DNA of 49,455 nt, taken from contig CAKTXR010000018.1 of NCBI GenBank assembly GCA_934631025.1, positions 1-49,455 of the forward strand, read 5' to 3'. The stretch is from an uncultured Clostridia bacterium (lineage in GTDB: Bacteria > Bacillota > Clostridia > Christensenellales > Aristaeellaceae). Of this stretch, positions 25,546 to 36,179 are shown in pieces. Made by a program: the position numbers and the translations under genes. The stretch's first letter is position 1. Every line of letters begins with the position of its first letter. Below the pieces are notes generated by a model. It was not told the origin of the DNA. It was given only the letters and a program-made list of their open reading frames with translations, and ran no database searches.

Positions 25546-26877
25546 TCAGACGACGCCCTGAGCCAGCATCGCGTCGGCCACCTTCAGGAAGCCCGCGATG
25601 TTCGCGCCGGCAACGTAGTCGCCCTCGTGGCCGTATTTCGCGGCGGCGGCGGCCGTCTCCTTGAAGATGCCCACCATGATCTGATGCAGGCGCGCGTCGA
25701 CCTCGTCGAACGTCCAGCTCAGGCGCAGGCTGTTCTGGCTCATCTCCAGCGCGGAGGTGGCCACGCCGCCCGCGTTGGCCGCCTTGGCCGGGGCGAAGAG
25801 CACGCCCGCAGACTGGAAGGCATGGATCGCGTCGGGCGTAGAGGGCATATTCGCGCCCTCGCCGACGGCGAACACGCCGTTCTTGATCAGCGTGGCGGCG
25901 TGCTCGGCGTTCAGCTCGTTCTGCGTCGCGCAGGGCAGGGCGATGTCGCAGGGCACGTCCCAGATCACGCCGTCCTCATGATACTCGGCGTTCGGACGAT
26001 AGGCGGTGTACTCGCGCAGGCGCTTGCGCTCGACCTCCTTGAGCTGCTTGACGGCCGCCAGATCAACACCCTCGGCGTCGTAGATCCAGCCGGTGGAATC
26101 GCACATCGCGACCACCTTGCCGCCCAGCGTCGTCGCCTTCTCGGCGGCGTAGATGGCCACGTTGCCGGAGCCGGACACGACCACGCGCTTGCCCTCAAAG
26201 GACTCGCCCTTGGTGGCCAGCATTTCCTTCATCAGGTAGACCAGACCGTAGCCGGTGGCCTCCTTGCGGGCCAGCGAGCCGCCGTAGGTCAGGCCCTTGC
26301 CGGTCAGCACGCCCTCGTACAGGCCGGTGATGCGCTTGTACTGGCCGTAGAGATAGCCGATTTCGCGCGCGCCCACGCCGATGTCGCCGGCGGGCACGTC
26401 GATATCCGCGCCGATATACTTATACAGCTCGGTCATGAAGCTCTGGCAGAACGCCATGACCTCGCGGTCGCTCTTGCCCTTGGGGTCGAAATCGCTGCCG
26501 CCCTTGCCGCCGCCGATGGGCAGGCCGGTCAGGCTGTTCTTGAAAATCTGCTCGAAGCCCAGGAACTTGATCACGCCCAGATTGACGGAGGGGTGCAGGC
26601 GCAGACCACCCTTGTAGGGGCCGATGGCGTTGTTGAACTGCACGCGATAACCCTTGTTGACGCGCACCTTGCCGCTGTCGTCCACCCACGGCACCTTGAA
26701 CAGAATCGCGCGATCCGGCTCGGTCAGGCGCTCCAAGATGCCAGCCTTCTCATAGGCGGGATTGGAATCGATAACCGGTGCGATGGTCTCCAGAACCTCC
26801 GTAACGGCCTGATGGAAAACGGCCTCGCCGGGATTTTTGGCAATCACATTGGACAGAACGTCACCCACATAGGACAT
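25546..26877 (-). CDS. gdhA: Glutamate dehydrogenase (NADP-type, GdhA)
   Basis: Catalyses reductive amination of 2-oxoglutarate to glutamate with ammonium. The 443-residue chain has the length of hexameric bacterial enzymes. Substrate-binding stretches are RVQFNNAIGPYKGGLRLHPS and the catalytic lysine region PIGGGKGGSDFDPKGKSD. The nucleotide-binding fold is at VVVSGSGNVAIYAAEKA near residue 240, and GGVATSALEMSQNS lies near the C terminus. NADP preference is inferred from family resemblance only. The start is placed at ATG 26877 (MSYVGDVLSN), ten bases after GGGGG; the longer frame upstream lies over the promoter. It is a single-gene unit with its own promoter and terminator. Confidence 0.96.
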   Translation of the reverse strand: MSYVGDVLSNVIAKNPGEAVFHQAVTEVLETIAPVIDSNPAYEKAGILERLTEPDRAILFKVPWVDDSGKVRVNKGYRVQFNNAIGPYKGGLRLHPSVNLGVIKFLGFEQIFKNSLTGLPIGGGKGGSDFDPKGKSDREVMAFCQSFMTELYKYIGADIDVPAGDIGVGAREIGYLYGQYKRITGLYEGVLTGKGLTYGGSLARKEATGYGLVYLMKEMLATKGESFEGKRVVVSGSGNVAIYAAEKATTLGGKVVAMCDSTGWIYDAEGVDLAAVKQLKEVERKRLREYTAYRPNAEYHEDGVIWDVPCDIALPCATQNELNAEHAATLIKNGVFAVGEGANMPSTPDAIHAFQSAGVLFAPAKAANAGGVATSALEMSQNSLRLSWTFDEVDARLHQIMVGIFKETAAAAAKYGHEGDYVAGANIAGFLKVADAMLAQGVV

Positions 26878-26914
26878 GAATAAAAGCCCCCTTGCTCTCA
26901 TATGGAATGGTTTT

Positions 26915-26944
26915 ATTTTACTCCCCATCTATGCCGCTTGTCAA
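26915..26944 (-). promoter_or_regulatory. gdhA promoter
   Basis: Minus-strand TTGACA (26944-26939), 18-base spacer, TAAAAT (26920-26915). Confidence 0.7.
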
Positions 26945-27075
26945 TCGCCCATCTGCCCAGAGGACGCAAATTTGCATTATATTATTGTGAAAACTGCGAT
27001 TTCGACGTTTATTTCATGTTTTTCTCAGCATATCGACAGAAGCGGCAGTGTGATCCTGCATTTGTCATTCAGCGA

Positions 27076-27104
27076 TTGACACGCAGACCCGCGCGGCGTA
27101 TAAT
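27076..27104 (+). promoter_or_regulatory. Consensus promoter of the nitrilase-family gene
   Basis: Perfect TTGACA (27076-27081), 17-base spacer, perfect TATAAT (27099-27104), 45 bases before the start codon. It is the strongest sigma-A-type promoter in the window. Confidence 0.85.
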
Positions 27105-27149
27105 GAATAAACAATGCTTTATTCTTAATGAACAGGGAGGCGCCTTAAC

Positions 27150-28076
27150 ATGGGTCGAAAGACGAGAATCGCAGCCTGGGCCATGCGCGAGGAGGTGCTG
27201 CGCGGCAAAACGCAGGAGGAAATGCTCTCCGTCGCGCTGGAGAAGATCGACGCTGTCGCCGGCTATAAGCCCGATCTGATCTGCTTTCCGGAAATCTTCC
27301 TCAAGACCGGCGGCGATGTATCCAACCCCCGCTGGCGCGAAATCGGCGCGGAAATGCTGCGCGCCTTCAGCCGGAAAGCGCAGGAGACGGGCAGCTACAT
27401 CCTCACCTCCTATTACGAGCCGAGCGAGAAATACCCCGATTTCAAGTACAACTGCGCCGTGCTCCTCGACCGGCAGGGGCGCGAGGTCGGCCGCTACCGC
27501 AAGGTTCACACGGTGTATGAGGAATCGACCGTCAATCATGTGCTGCCCGGCTCGGAATACCCGGTGTTCGAGACGGACTTCGGAAAAATCGGCGTGCAGA
27601 CCTGCTTCGACATCGGCTGGCGCGAGGGCTGGAACGAACTGGCAAAAAAGGGCGCGCAGCTGGTGGTCTGGAACGCGGCCTACGACGGCGGCAATCTGCT
27701 GGACACCTACGCAGCCTACAATCAATATTTCGTCGTCTCGACGGTGCGCACAAGCCATGCGCGCATCATAGACCCCGGCGCGCGCACGCTGGCCGAAAGC
27801 GGGCGCTGGGACGGTCTGGCCATGGCGGATATCGACCTGACCGGCGAGGTATTCCACATGGACCGGCACTTTGAGCAGCTCGACGAGATCCGCCGCCGTC
27901 TGGGCGCGGGCGTTACCATCCGCCCCTATTCGGAGGAGGGCTGCTTCTGGATGGAATCGAACGATCCCGACTGGCCGATGGAGCGCATCAAGCGCGAATT
28001 TGATCTGCTGAACTACCGCGAATACCACATGGAGGCCGACGCGCTGCAAAAGCAGTGGCGCGAAAAATACCGCTGA
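27150..28076 (+). CDS. Carbon-nitrogen hydrolase (nitrilase superfamily)
   Basis: A 308-residue protein with the complete nitrilase-superfamily catalytic triad: Glu48 in CFPEIF, Lys118 in YRKVH and Cys152 in VQTCFD. The fold hydrolyses amides or nitriles, or condenses them, through a thioester intermediate. Members include carbamoylputrescine amidase, beta-ureidopropionase and omega-amidase; the substrate here cannot be assigned. A C-terminal extension after residue 250 (GVTIRPYSEEGCFWMESNDPDWPMERIK) is longer than in minimal members. GGGAGG precedes ATG 27150. A consensus promoter suggests strong expression. It converges with fhs on a shared terminator. Confidence 0.88.
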   Translation: MGRKTRIAAWAMREEVLRGKTQEEMLSVALEKIDAVAGYKPDLICFPEIFLKTGGDVSNPRWREIGAEMLRAFSRKAQETGSYILTSYYEPSEKYPDFKYNCAVLLDRQGREVGRYRKVHTVYEESTVNHVLPGSEYPVFETDFGKIGVQTCFDIGWREGWNELAKKGAQLVVWNAAYDGGNLLDTYAAYNQYFVVSTVRTSHARIIDPGARTLAESGRWDGLAMADIDLTGEVFHMDRHFEQLDEIRRRLGAGVTIRPYSEEGCFWMESNDPDWPMERIKREFDLLNYREYHMEADALQKQWREKYR

Positions 28077-28119
28077 GACGGCGTCCCCCATTTGCGCTTT
28101 TTGAAACGAATAAAACAAA

Positions 28120-28164
28120 CGCGCTTCATTCGCTCATTGTCGAGCTGAACGAAGCGCGCTTTTT
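28120..28164. terminator. Bidirectional terminator between nitrilase gene and fhs
   Basis: A 16-17 pair stem (28120-28135 with 28142-28158, one bulge and one mispair), then CTTTTTATTT on the plus strand. A weaker T-rich stretch follows on the minus strand after the fhs stop. The arm contains GAACGAAGCGCG, also seen at 11504-11515. Confidence 0.8.
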
Positions 28165-28173
28165 ATTTCATCT

Positions 28174-29841
<1,668 letters not shown>

Positions 29842-29887
29842 ACTTTTCATACCGCCTTTTCGTCATGATGAAAGAGCCGTGAGAATC

Positions 29888-29926
29888 GCGAAAGCGGCGG
29901 ATAATAAGCGCATCCGTCGCTTTCGC
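29888..29926 (-). other. Hairpin between purL and fhs
   Basis: A 15-pair stem (29888-29902 with 29912-29926, one G-U pair), 9-base loop, with no T run on either side. It could be an mRNA processing or stability element that separates fhs from the pur transcript. Confidence 0.5.
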
Positions 29927-29934
29927 AAAATATC

Positions 29935-32900
29935 TTATCGGAAGTAATCCACCGCGCCGCGGAAGATCGCCAGACTGTTATCGCCCGGCACGTTCTTATA
30001 CAGCCCCTCGCCCGCGCGCTCGCTGTGCGCCATGCGGCCGAACACGCGGCCGTCCGGCGAGGTAATGCCCTCGACCGCCTGCACAGAGCCGTTCGGGTTG
30101 ACCGAAATGTCCATCGACGGCGCGCCGGTCTCGTCGCAGTACTGCGTGGCGATCTGGCCGTTTTTCGCCATCTGGGCGATCAGCTCGTCCGAAGCAATGA
30201 AGCGGCCCTCGCCGTGCGAGATGGGCGTGATCGTCACCTTGCCCACCGGCAGATAGCTCAGCCACGGCGAGCGGTTCGAGCAGACGCGGGTGCGCGCCAG
30301 ACGCGACTGATGGCGGCCGATGACGTTGAACGTCAGCGTCGGGCAGGTATCGTCCATGTCGCGGATCTCGCCGTAGGGCACGAGCCCCAGCTTGATGAGC
30401 GCCTGGAAGCCGTTGCACACGCCGCCGATCAGGCCGTCCCGCGCCTTGAGCAGCGCCATGGTCTTTTCGGCCAGCACGGGATTGCGCAGGAAGGCCGTGA
30501 TGAACTTGCCCGAGCCGTCCGGTTCGTCGCCGCCGGAGAAGCCGCCGGGCAGGAAGAGGATCTGGCTCTCGTCCAGCAGCTTTGAAAAGCGCTCGACCGA
30601 CTGCTGAACGCCCGCGGCGGTCATGTTGTTGATCACCATGATCTGCGGGATCGCACCGGCCTGCTCGAAGGCGGCGGCGGTGTCATACTCGCAGTTGGTG
30701 CCCGGGAATACGGGGATCAGCACGCGCGGTTTGGCGATCGGCTTGCCCTCATGGCGCGTCGTATGGCCGCACCAGGTGAACGGCTCGACGGCAGATTCGT
30801 CCTTAACCGTGTTGTTCGGGAACACCGATTCCAGACGACCCTCATAGAGCGCGGTCAGCTCGCCGAGCGATACGGACGCATCGCCCATGCTCAGGCGGCC
30901 GTCCTCCGTCGTATGGCCGATCGTCTCGCCCACATCCGCGCCATCCGCCAGTTCGAGAATGAAGCTGCCGTAATCCAGCGAGAACGCGCGCTCGAGATCG
31001 AACGCCCTGTCAAACTTAAAGCCAATGCCGTTGCCCACGGCCATCTTCAGTATGCCCTCTGCCACACCGCCGAAGCCCGCCGTCCAGCAGGACAGCACGC
31101 GGCCCTCGCGAATGAGCGACGTAACCTCCTCGCACAGCGCGCGCACGCTCTCGGCGTCCGGCAGGCCGCTCTCGTTCAGCTTCGCGCTCAGGCGCACGAC
31201 GCGGGAGCCGGCGCGCTTGAACTCGGGCGAGATAATATCGCCGATGTGCGCCGTGGACACCGCGAAGGACACCAGCGTCGGCGGGACGTGCAGCTTCTCA
31301 AAGCTGCCGCTCATGGAGTCCTTGCCGCCGATCGCGCCCACGCCCAGACCCAGCTGCGCGTCCAGCGCGCCCAACAGCGCCGCCATGGGCTTGCCCCAGC
31401 TCTCCGCCGCGCCCATGCGCTCGAAATACTCCTGGAAGGTCAGATGCGCGTTCTCAATGCCCGCGCCGCTGGCCGCCAGCTTGCAGATCGACTCGATCAC
31501 AGCCAGATACGCGCCGCGATAGGGATCCTTTTCGGTCACGAGGGGATTATAGCCCCAGCTCATCGCCGAGCAGCTGGTGGTCCTGCCGCCCATAACCGGC
31601 AGCTTGGCCACCATGGCCTGTATGGGGGTGAGCTGATATTTGCCGCCAAAGGGCATCAGCACCGTGGCCGCGCCGATGGTCGAATCGAACCGCTCGGACA
31701 GGCCGCGCTTGGAGCAGACGTTCAGATCGGAGGAGAGCGCCCTCATGCCCCCGGCAAAATCGACGGGAACGGGCCTTTTGTAGACCTCGCCGCCGGTCAC
31801 ATGGGCGCGGGCATGGCGCTGCGCACCGTTGGAATCGAGGAAAACGCGCGCCACATCGACGATCACATCGCCGTTCCAGCGCATCACCAGCCGCTTTTTG
31901 TCGGTGACGCGCGCCACGACGGTGGCCTCGAGGTTCTCGCCCTCGGCCAGCGCGATGAACGCCTCAACGTCCTCCTTGGCCAGCACGACCGCCATGCGCT
32001 CCTGCGATTCGGAGATAGCCAGCTCTGTGCCGCTCAGGCCGTCGTACTTGCGGGGCACGGCGTTCAGGTCGATCTCCAGCCCCTCGGCCAGCTCGCCGAT
32101 GGCCACGGACACGCCGCCCGCGCCGAAATCGTTGCAGCGCTTGATGAGCTTCGTCGCGCGCGGATCGCGCATGAGACGCTGCAACTTGCGCTCCTCGGGC
32201 GCGTTGCCCTTCTGCACCTCCGCGCCGCAGGTTTCGAGCGACGTACGGCTGTGCGATTTTGAGGAGCCGGTCGCGCCGCCGCAGCCGTCGCGTCCCGTGC
32301 GGCCGCCCAGCAGCACGATGATGTCGCCGGGTACGGGCGTCTCGCGGCGCACGTTTTCCGCCGGAGCCGCGCCCACGACCGCGCCGATCTCCATGCGCTT
32401 GGCCGCGTAGCCGTCGTGATAGATTTCGTCGACAATGCCGGTGGCCAGACCGATCTGGTTGCCGTAGGAGGAATAGCCCGCGGCGGCGGTAGTGGTCAGC
32501 TTGCGCTGCGGCAGCTTGCCGGGGATGGTGTCCTCGACGGGGCGCGTGGGGTCGGCCGCGCCGGTCACGCGCATCGCCTGATAGACGTAGCCGCGGCCGG
32601 AGAGCGGATCGCGGATCGCGCCGCCGATGCAGGTGGCCGCGCCGCCGAAGGGCTCGATCTCGGTCGGATGGTTGTGCGTCTCGTTCTTGAACAGCAGCAG
32701 CCAGTCCTCGTCATGGCCGTTCACGTCGGCCTTCATGCGCACCGTGCAGGCGTTGATCTCCTCGGATTCGTCCAGATCGGTGAGCCTGCCGATCTTTTTG
32801 AGATATTTCGCGCCGATGGTCGCCATGTCCATCAGCGTGACCGGCTTTTCGCCGCGCCCCAGTTCCTCGCGGACGGCGATATAGCGCTCATAGGCCGCGC

Positions 32901-33624
32901 GCGCGTCATTCTCGTCGATGGTCACGTCGTCCAGCGCGGTGAGGAAGGTCGTATGGCGGCAGTGATCCGACCAGTAGGTGTCCAGCATACGGATCTCGGT
33001 CAGCGTGGGATCGCGCTTCTCGCCGAGGAAGTAATCGCGGCAGCAGCGCAGGTCATTGAGATCCATCGCCAGCGCGAGCCGCTTGCCCACCTCGGCCAGC
33101 TGCTCGTCGTTCATGTGGATAAAGCCCTCTTCGACCGGCGTACGCACCGGCGGCTCGGTTTTCATATCGAGCGTCTCGACTGGATCGAGCGAGGCCTCGC
33201 GGCTCTCGACCGGATTCATGAGGTGCTTCCTGATCTTCGCAAGGTCGCTTTCGCTCAGATCGCCGCGCAGCAGATAGATTCTGGCGGTGCGCACGGCGGG
33301 CTTTTCGCCCTGACTGACCAGCTGCACGCACTGGGCAGCCGAATCGGCGCGCTGATCGAACTGGCCGGGCAGATATTCCGTCGCGAACACGGTGTAGCCG
33401 CGCGCGTCCAGCTCGGTGGTCACGTCGTCCACCTGCGGCTCGGAGAACACCGCGCCCACGCATCTGTCCATAACGTCCGCGGAAATGTGCTCCACATCGT
33501 AGCGATTGATCACGCGCACGTCCTCGAGCGCCTTCACGCCCAGGAACGAGCGCATATCGTTGAGCAGCGCGCGTCCCTCCTGACGGAACGCCGGCTTCTT
33601 TTCAACAAACAGCCTGTATACCAT
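29935..33624 (-). CDS. purL: Phosphoribosylformylglycinamidine synthase, PurL-PurQ fusion
   Basis: Converts FGAR to FGAM with glutamine and ATP. The single 1229-residue chain carries all three parts that other Firmicutes encode as purS, purL and purQ. An N-terminal PurS-like region covers about 1-150, and two synthetase halves follow (HNHPTEIEPFGGAATCIGGAIRD near 370, GGRTGRDGCGG near 450, MPVMGGRTTS-like region near 690, IGGKDSMSG). The C-terminal glutamine amidotransferase has PGTNCEYD, the nucleophile cysteine in GGVCNGFQ near residue 1070, and the His-Glu pair near GRMAHSER. The start ATG overlaps the purD stop (TAATG), with GGGAGG inside the purD end, so the two are translationally coupled. 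Confidence 0.96.
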   Translation of the reverse strand: MVYRLFVEKKPAFRQEGRALLNDMRSFLGVKALEDVRVINRYDVEHISADVMDRCVGAVFSEPQVDDVTTELDARGYTVFATEYLPGQFDQRADSAAQCVQLVSQGEKPAVRTARIYLLRGDLSESDLAKIRKHLMNPVESREASLDPVETLDMKTEPPVRTPVEEGFIHMNDEQLAEVGKRLALAMDLNDLRCCRDYFLGEKRDPTLTEIRMLDTYWSDHCRHTTFLTALDDVTIDENDARAAYERYIAVREELGRGEKPVTLMDMATIGAKYLKKIGRLTDLDESEEINACTVRMKADVNGHDEDWLLLFKNETHNHPTEIEPFGGAATCIGGAIRDPLSGRGYVYQAMRVTGAADPTRPVEDTIPGKLPQRKLTTTAAAGYSSYGNQIGLATGIVDEIYHDGYAAKRMEIGAVVGAAPAENVRRETPVPGDIIVLLGGRTGRDGCGGATGSSKSHSRTSLETCGAEVQKGNAPEERKLQRLMRDPRATKLIKRCNDFGAGGVSVAIGELAEGLEIDLNAVPRKYDGLSGTELAISESQERMAVVLAKEDVEAFIALAEGENLEATVVARVTDKKRLVMRWNGDVIVDVARVFLDSNGAQRHARAHVTGGEVYKRPVPVDFAGGMRALSSDLNVCSKRGLSERFDSTIGAATVLMPFGGKYQLTPIQAMVAKLPVMGGRTTSCSAMSWGYNPLVTEKDPYRGAYLAVIESICKLAASGAGIENAHLTFQEYFERMGAAESWGKPMAALLGALDAQLGLGVGAIGGKDSMSGSFEKLHVPPTLVSFAVSTAHIGDIISPEFKRAGSRVVRLSAKLNESGLPDAESVRALCEEVTSLIREGRVLSCWTAGFGGVAEGILKMAVGNGIGFKFDRAFDLERAFSLDYGSFILELADGADVGETIGHTTEDGRLSMGDASVSLGELTALYEGRLESVFPNNTVKDESAVEPFTWCGHTTRHEGKPIAKPRVLIPVFPGTNCEYDTAAAFEQAGAIPQIMVINNMTAAGVQQSVERFSKLLDESQILFLPGGFSGGDEPDGSGKFITAFLRNPVLAEKTMALLKARDGLIGGVCNGFQALIKLGLVPYGEIRDMDDTCPTLTFNVIGRHQSRLARTRVCSNRSPWLSYLPVGKVTITPISHGEGRFIASDELIAQMAKNGQIATQYCDETGAPSMDISVNPNGSVQAVEGITSPDGRVFGRMAHSERAGEGLYKNVPGDNSLAIFRGAVDYFR

Positions 33625-34898
33625 TATTTTACCTCCCGCAGCGCCCGCGCGCCGATGTCCTTCCGGAAGTGTACGCCCTCAAACGTAACGCCCTCGGCCG
33701 CGTCGTAGGCCTTCTTTACGGCTTCCCTGAGCGTGGGCGCTGTGCAGGTTACGCCCAGCACGCGGCCGCCGCTGGTGACGAGACGGCCGTCCTTCAGCGC
33801 TGTGCCGGCGTGATAGACCGTCGCGCCTTTGAGCTTCTCCTCGTCGGTCACGACGATCTCCTTGCCCTTTTCATAGTGCGTAGGATAGCCGCCCGAGGCG
33901 AGAATCACGCAGCAGGCCGCGCCGGTATCGAACTCGACATTCAGCCGATCCAGCGTGCCGCCGGTCGTGGCCTGCATGACGGTGAGCAGGTCTGTTTTGA
34001 GCAGCGGCAGCACCACCTGCGTCTCGGGATCGCCGAAGCGGCAGTTGTATTCGATGACCTTGGGGCCGTCTTTCGTGATCATCAGCCCGAAATACAGGCA
34101 GCCGCGGAACGTACGCCCCTCGGCCTTCATGGCGCGGATGGTGGGCAGGAAGATTTCCTTCATGCAGCGCTCGGCGACCTCCTTCGTATAGAAGGGATTG
34201 GGCGCGATCGTGCCCATGCCGCCGGTGTTTGGGCCTTCGTCGCCGTCCAGCGCGCGCTTGTGATCCATCGAGGAGACCATCGGCACGACGACGTTTCCGT
34301 CGGTGAACGAAAGCACGGACACCTCGGGGCCTTCGAGGAACTCCTCGACAACCACCTTCGCGCCGCTCTCGCCGAATATGCGCTCGCCCATGATCGAGCG
34401 GACGGCCTGCTCGGCCTCGTCTCGATTTGCGCAGACGAACACGCCCTTGCCCAGCGCCAGCCCGTCGGCCTTGACCACGACCGCGCCGCTGCCGGAGCGG
34501 ACGTAAGCGATCGCCGCGTCCATATCGGTGAAAATTTCATACGCGGCGGTCGGGATGCCGTATTTCTTCATGAGCGCTTTGGAAAACGCCTTGCTGCCCT
34601 CGATGATCGCGGCATTTTTGCGCGGCCCGAAGCAGGGCACGCCGATCGCCTCCAGCCGGTCGACCAGCCCCAGCACCAGTGGATCGTCCGGCGCGACCAC
34701 GGCATAGTCGATTTTATGACCGGCCGCAAAGGCGCAGACGCCATCCAGATCCTTCGCACCGATGGCGACGCACACCGCGTCCTGCGCGATGCCGCCGTTG
34801 CCGGGCAGCGCGTATATGGTCTCGACGCGTGGATTTTCCTTCAGCTTTTTGATAATCGCGTGCTCGCGGCCGCCGCCGCCCACAACCATGATGTTCAT
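33624..34898 (-). CDS. purD: Phosphoribosylamine--glycine ligase
   Basis: Ligates glycine to phosphoribosylamine, the second step of purine synthesis. The 424-residue ATP-grasp enzyme has MVVGGGGREHAIIKKL at the N terminus and an ATP-grasp core at VVVKADGLALGKGVFVC. The metal- and substrate-binding region is GPNTGGMGTIAPNPF, followed by YNCRFGDPETQVVLPLL. AGGAG lies eight bases before ATG 34898. It is preceded in the transcript by a 13-pair hairpin (34937-34971) and coupled to purL at its end. Confidence 0.97.
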   Translation of the reverse strand: MNIMVVGGGGREHAIIKKLKENPRVETIYALPGNGGIAQDAVCVAIGAKDLDGVCAFAAGHKIDYAVVAPDDPLVLGLVDRLEAIGVPCFGPRKNAAIIEGSKAFSKALMKKYGIPTAAYEIFTDMDAAIAYVRSGSGAVVVKADGLALGKGVFVCANRDEAEQAVRSIMGERIFGESGAKVVVEEFLEGPEVSVLSFTDGNVVVPMVSSMDHKRALDGDEGPNTGGMGTIAPNPFYTKEVAERCMKEIFLPTIRAMKAEGRTFRGCLYFGLMITKDGPKVIEYNCRFGDPETQVVLPLLKTDLLTVMQATTGGTLDRLNVEFDTGAACCVILASGGYPTHYEKGKEIVVTDEEKLKGATVYHAGTALKDGRLVTSGGRVLGVTCTAPTLREAVKKAYDAAEGVTFEGVHFRKDIGARALREVK

Positions 34899-34936
34899 AG
34901 CTCATTCTCCTGCGATTTGCAAAATAGGATGTCAAA

Positions 34937-34971
34937 GCGCCTTCCCCCGTTTACGCTGCGGGGAAAGACGC
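34937..34971 (-). other. Intercistronic hairpin upstream of purD
   Basis: A 13-pair stem (34959-34971 with 34937-34949, two G-U pairs), 9-base loop, then TTTGACATCC on the minus strand. The T run is too short for a confident terminator. It may tune expression between the transformylase gene and purD. Confidence 0.4.
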
Positions 34972-34982
34972 CTATAAATCTG

Positions 34983-36164
34983 TTAATGATGGAACAGGCG
35001 CAGTCCGGTGAACGCCATGGCGATGCCGTATTTATCGCACACGCCGATGACGTGATCGTCGCGGATGGAGCCGCCGGGCTGAGCGATATAGCTCACGCCG
35101 CTGCGGTGCGCGCGCTCGACGTTGTCGCCGAAGGGGAAGAACGCGTCGCTGCCCAGCGCCACGCCGGAGAAGCCCGCAAGCCACTCGGCCTTCTCCTCCT
35201 CGGTCAGCGGCTCGGGACGCACAGTGAAGAAATTCTGCCACACGCCGTCGCCCAGCACGTCGCCGGACTCGGTGGCGGAGAGATACAGATCGATGGTGTT
35301 GTCGCGCTCGGGGCGGCCGAGGTTCTCGACGAATGAGAGCGCCTGAACCTTGGGGTGCTGGCGCAGATGCCACAGATCGGCCTTGTTGCCGGCCAGACGC
35401 GTGCAGTGGATGCGGCTCTGCTGACCCGCGCCCACGCCGATGGCCATGCCGTTTTCCGCATAGCACACCGAGTTCGACTGGGTATACTTGAGCGTGATCA
35501 GCGCCACGATGAGATCGCGCGCCGCGCTTTCGGGGATGTCCTTGTTGACGGTGGGGCGGTTCTCCAGCAGGCTCTCGTCGATCTTGACGGTGTTGTGGCC
35601 CTGCTCGAAGGTCACGCCGAACACCTGCTTGCGCTCGAGCGCCGCCGGAACATAAGAAGGATCGATCTGGACGACGTTATACGCGCCCTTGCGCTTCTTC
35701 GTGAGCACCTCGAGCGCCTCGTCGGTGTAGCCGGGGGCGATCACGCCGTCGGACACCTCGCGGGAGATCAGCTTGGCAGTGGCCAGATCGCACACGTCGC
35801 TCAGCGCCGCCCAGTCGCCGAAGGAGGACATGCGGTCCGCGCCGCGCGCGCGGGCATAGGCGCACGCCAGAGGCGAGAGCTTGGCCTTTTCGACAAAGCA
35901 GGCCCTGCGCTCGACGTCGGAAAGCGGCAGGCCGACCGCGGCGCCGGCGGGGCTGACGTGCTTAAAGGACGCGGCGGCGGGCAGACCCGTGGCCGCCTTC
36001 AGTTCGCTGACCAGCTGCCAGCCGTTGAGCGCGTCCAGAAAATTGATATAGCCGGGGCGGCCGCAGAGCACCTTGACGGGCAGCTCGCTGCCGTCCTCCA
36101 TAAAAATGCGGGCCGGCTTCTGATTGGGATTGCAGCCGTATTTGAGCTGGATTTCATGGGCCAT
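34983..36164 (-). CDS. purH: Stand-alone AICAR transformylase (PurH transformylase domain only)
   Basis: Formylates AICAR with 10-formyl-THF to give FAICAR. The 393-residue protein corresponds only to the C-terminal AICARFT part of PurH. It starts LKYGCNPNQKPARIF and contains SFKHVSPAGAAVG (family Lys-His catalytic motif), KLSPLACAYARARGADRMSSFGDW, KYTQSNSVCYAENGMAIGVGAGQQSR and FFPFGDNVERAHRSGVSYIAQPGGSIRD. The IMP cyclohydrolase (MGS-like) domain of bifunctional PurH is missing. Its job is probably done by the PurO-type protein encoded immediately upstream. The start is ATG 36164, ten bases after AAGGAG; a GTG at 36173 is too close to that site. Confidence 0.93.
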   Translation of the reverse strand: MAHEIQLKYGCNPNQKPARIFMEDGSELPVKVLCGRPGYINFLDALNGWQLVSELKAATGLPAAASFKHVSPAGAAVGLPLSDVERRACFVEKAKLSPLACAYARARGADRMSSFGDWAALSDVCDLATAKLISREVSDGVIAPGYTDEALEVLTKKRKGAYNVVQIDPSYVPAALERKQVFGVTFEQGHNTVKIDESLLENRPTVNKDIPESAARDLIVALITLKYTQSNSVCYAENGMAIGVGAGQQSRIHCTRLAGNKADLWHLRQHPKVQALSFVENLGRPERDNTIDLYLSATESGDVLGDGVWQNFFTVRPEPLTEEEKAEWLAGFSGVALGSDAFFPFGDNVERAHRSGVSYIAQPGGSIRDDHVIGVCDKYGIAMAFTGLRLFHH

Positions 36165-36179
36165 GGGGCGCACGCTCCT

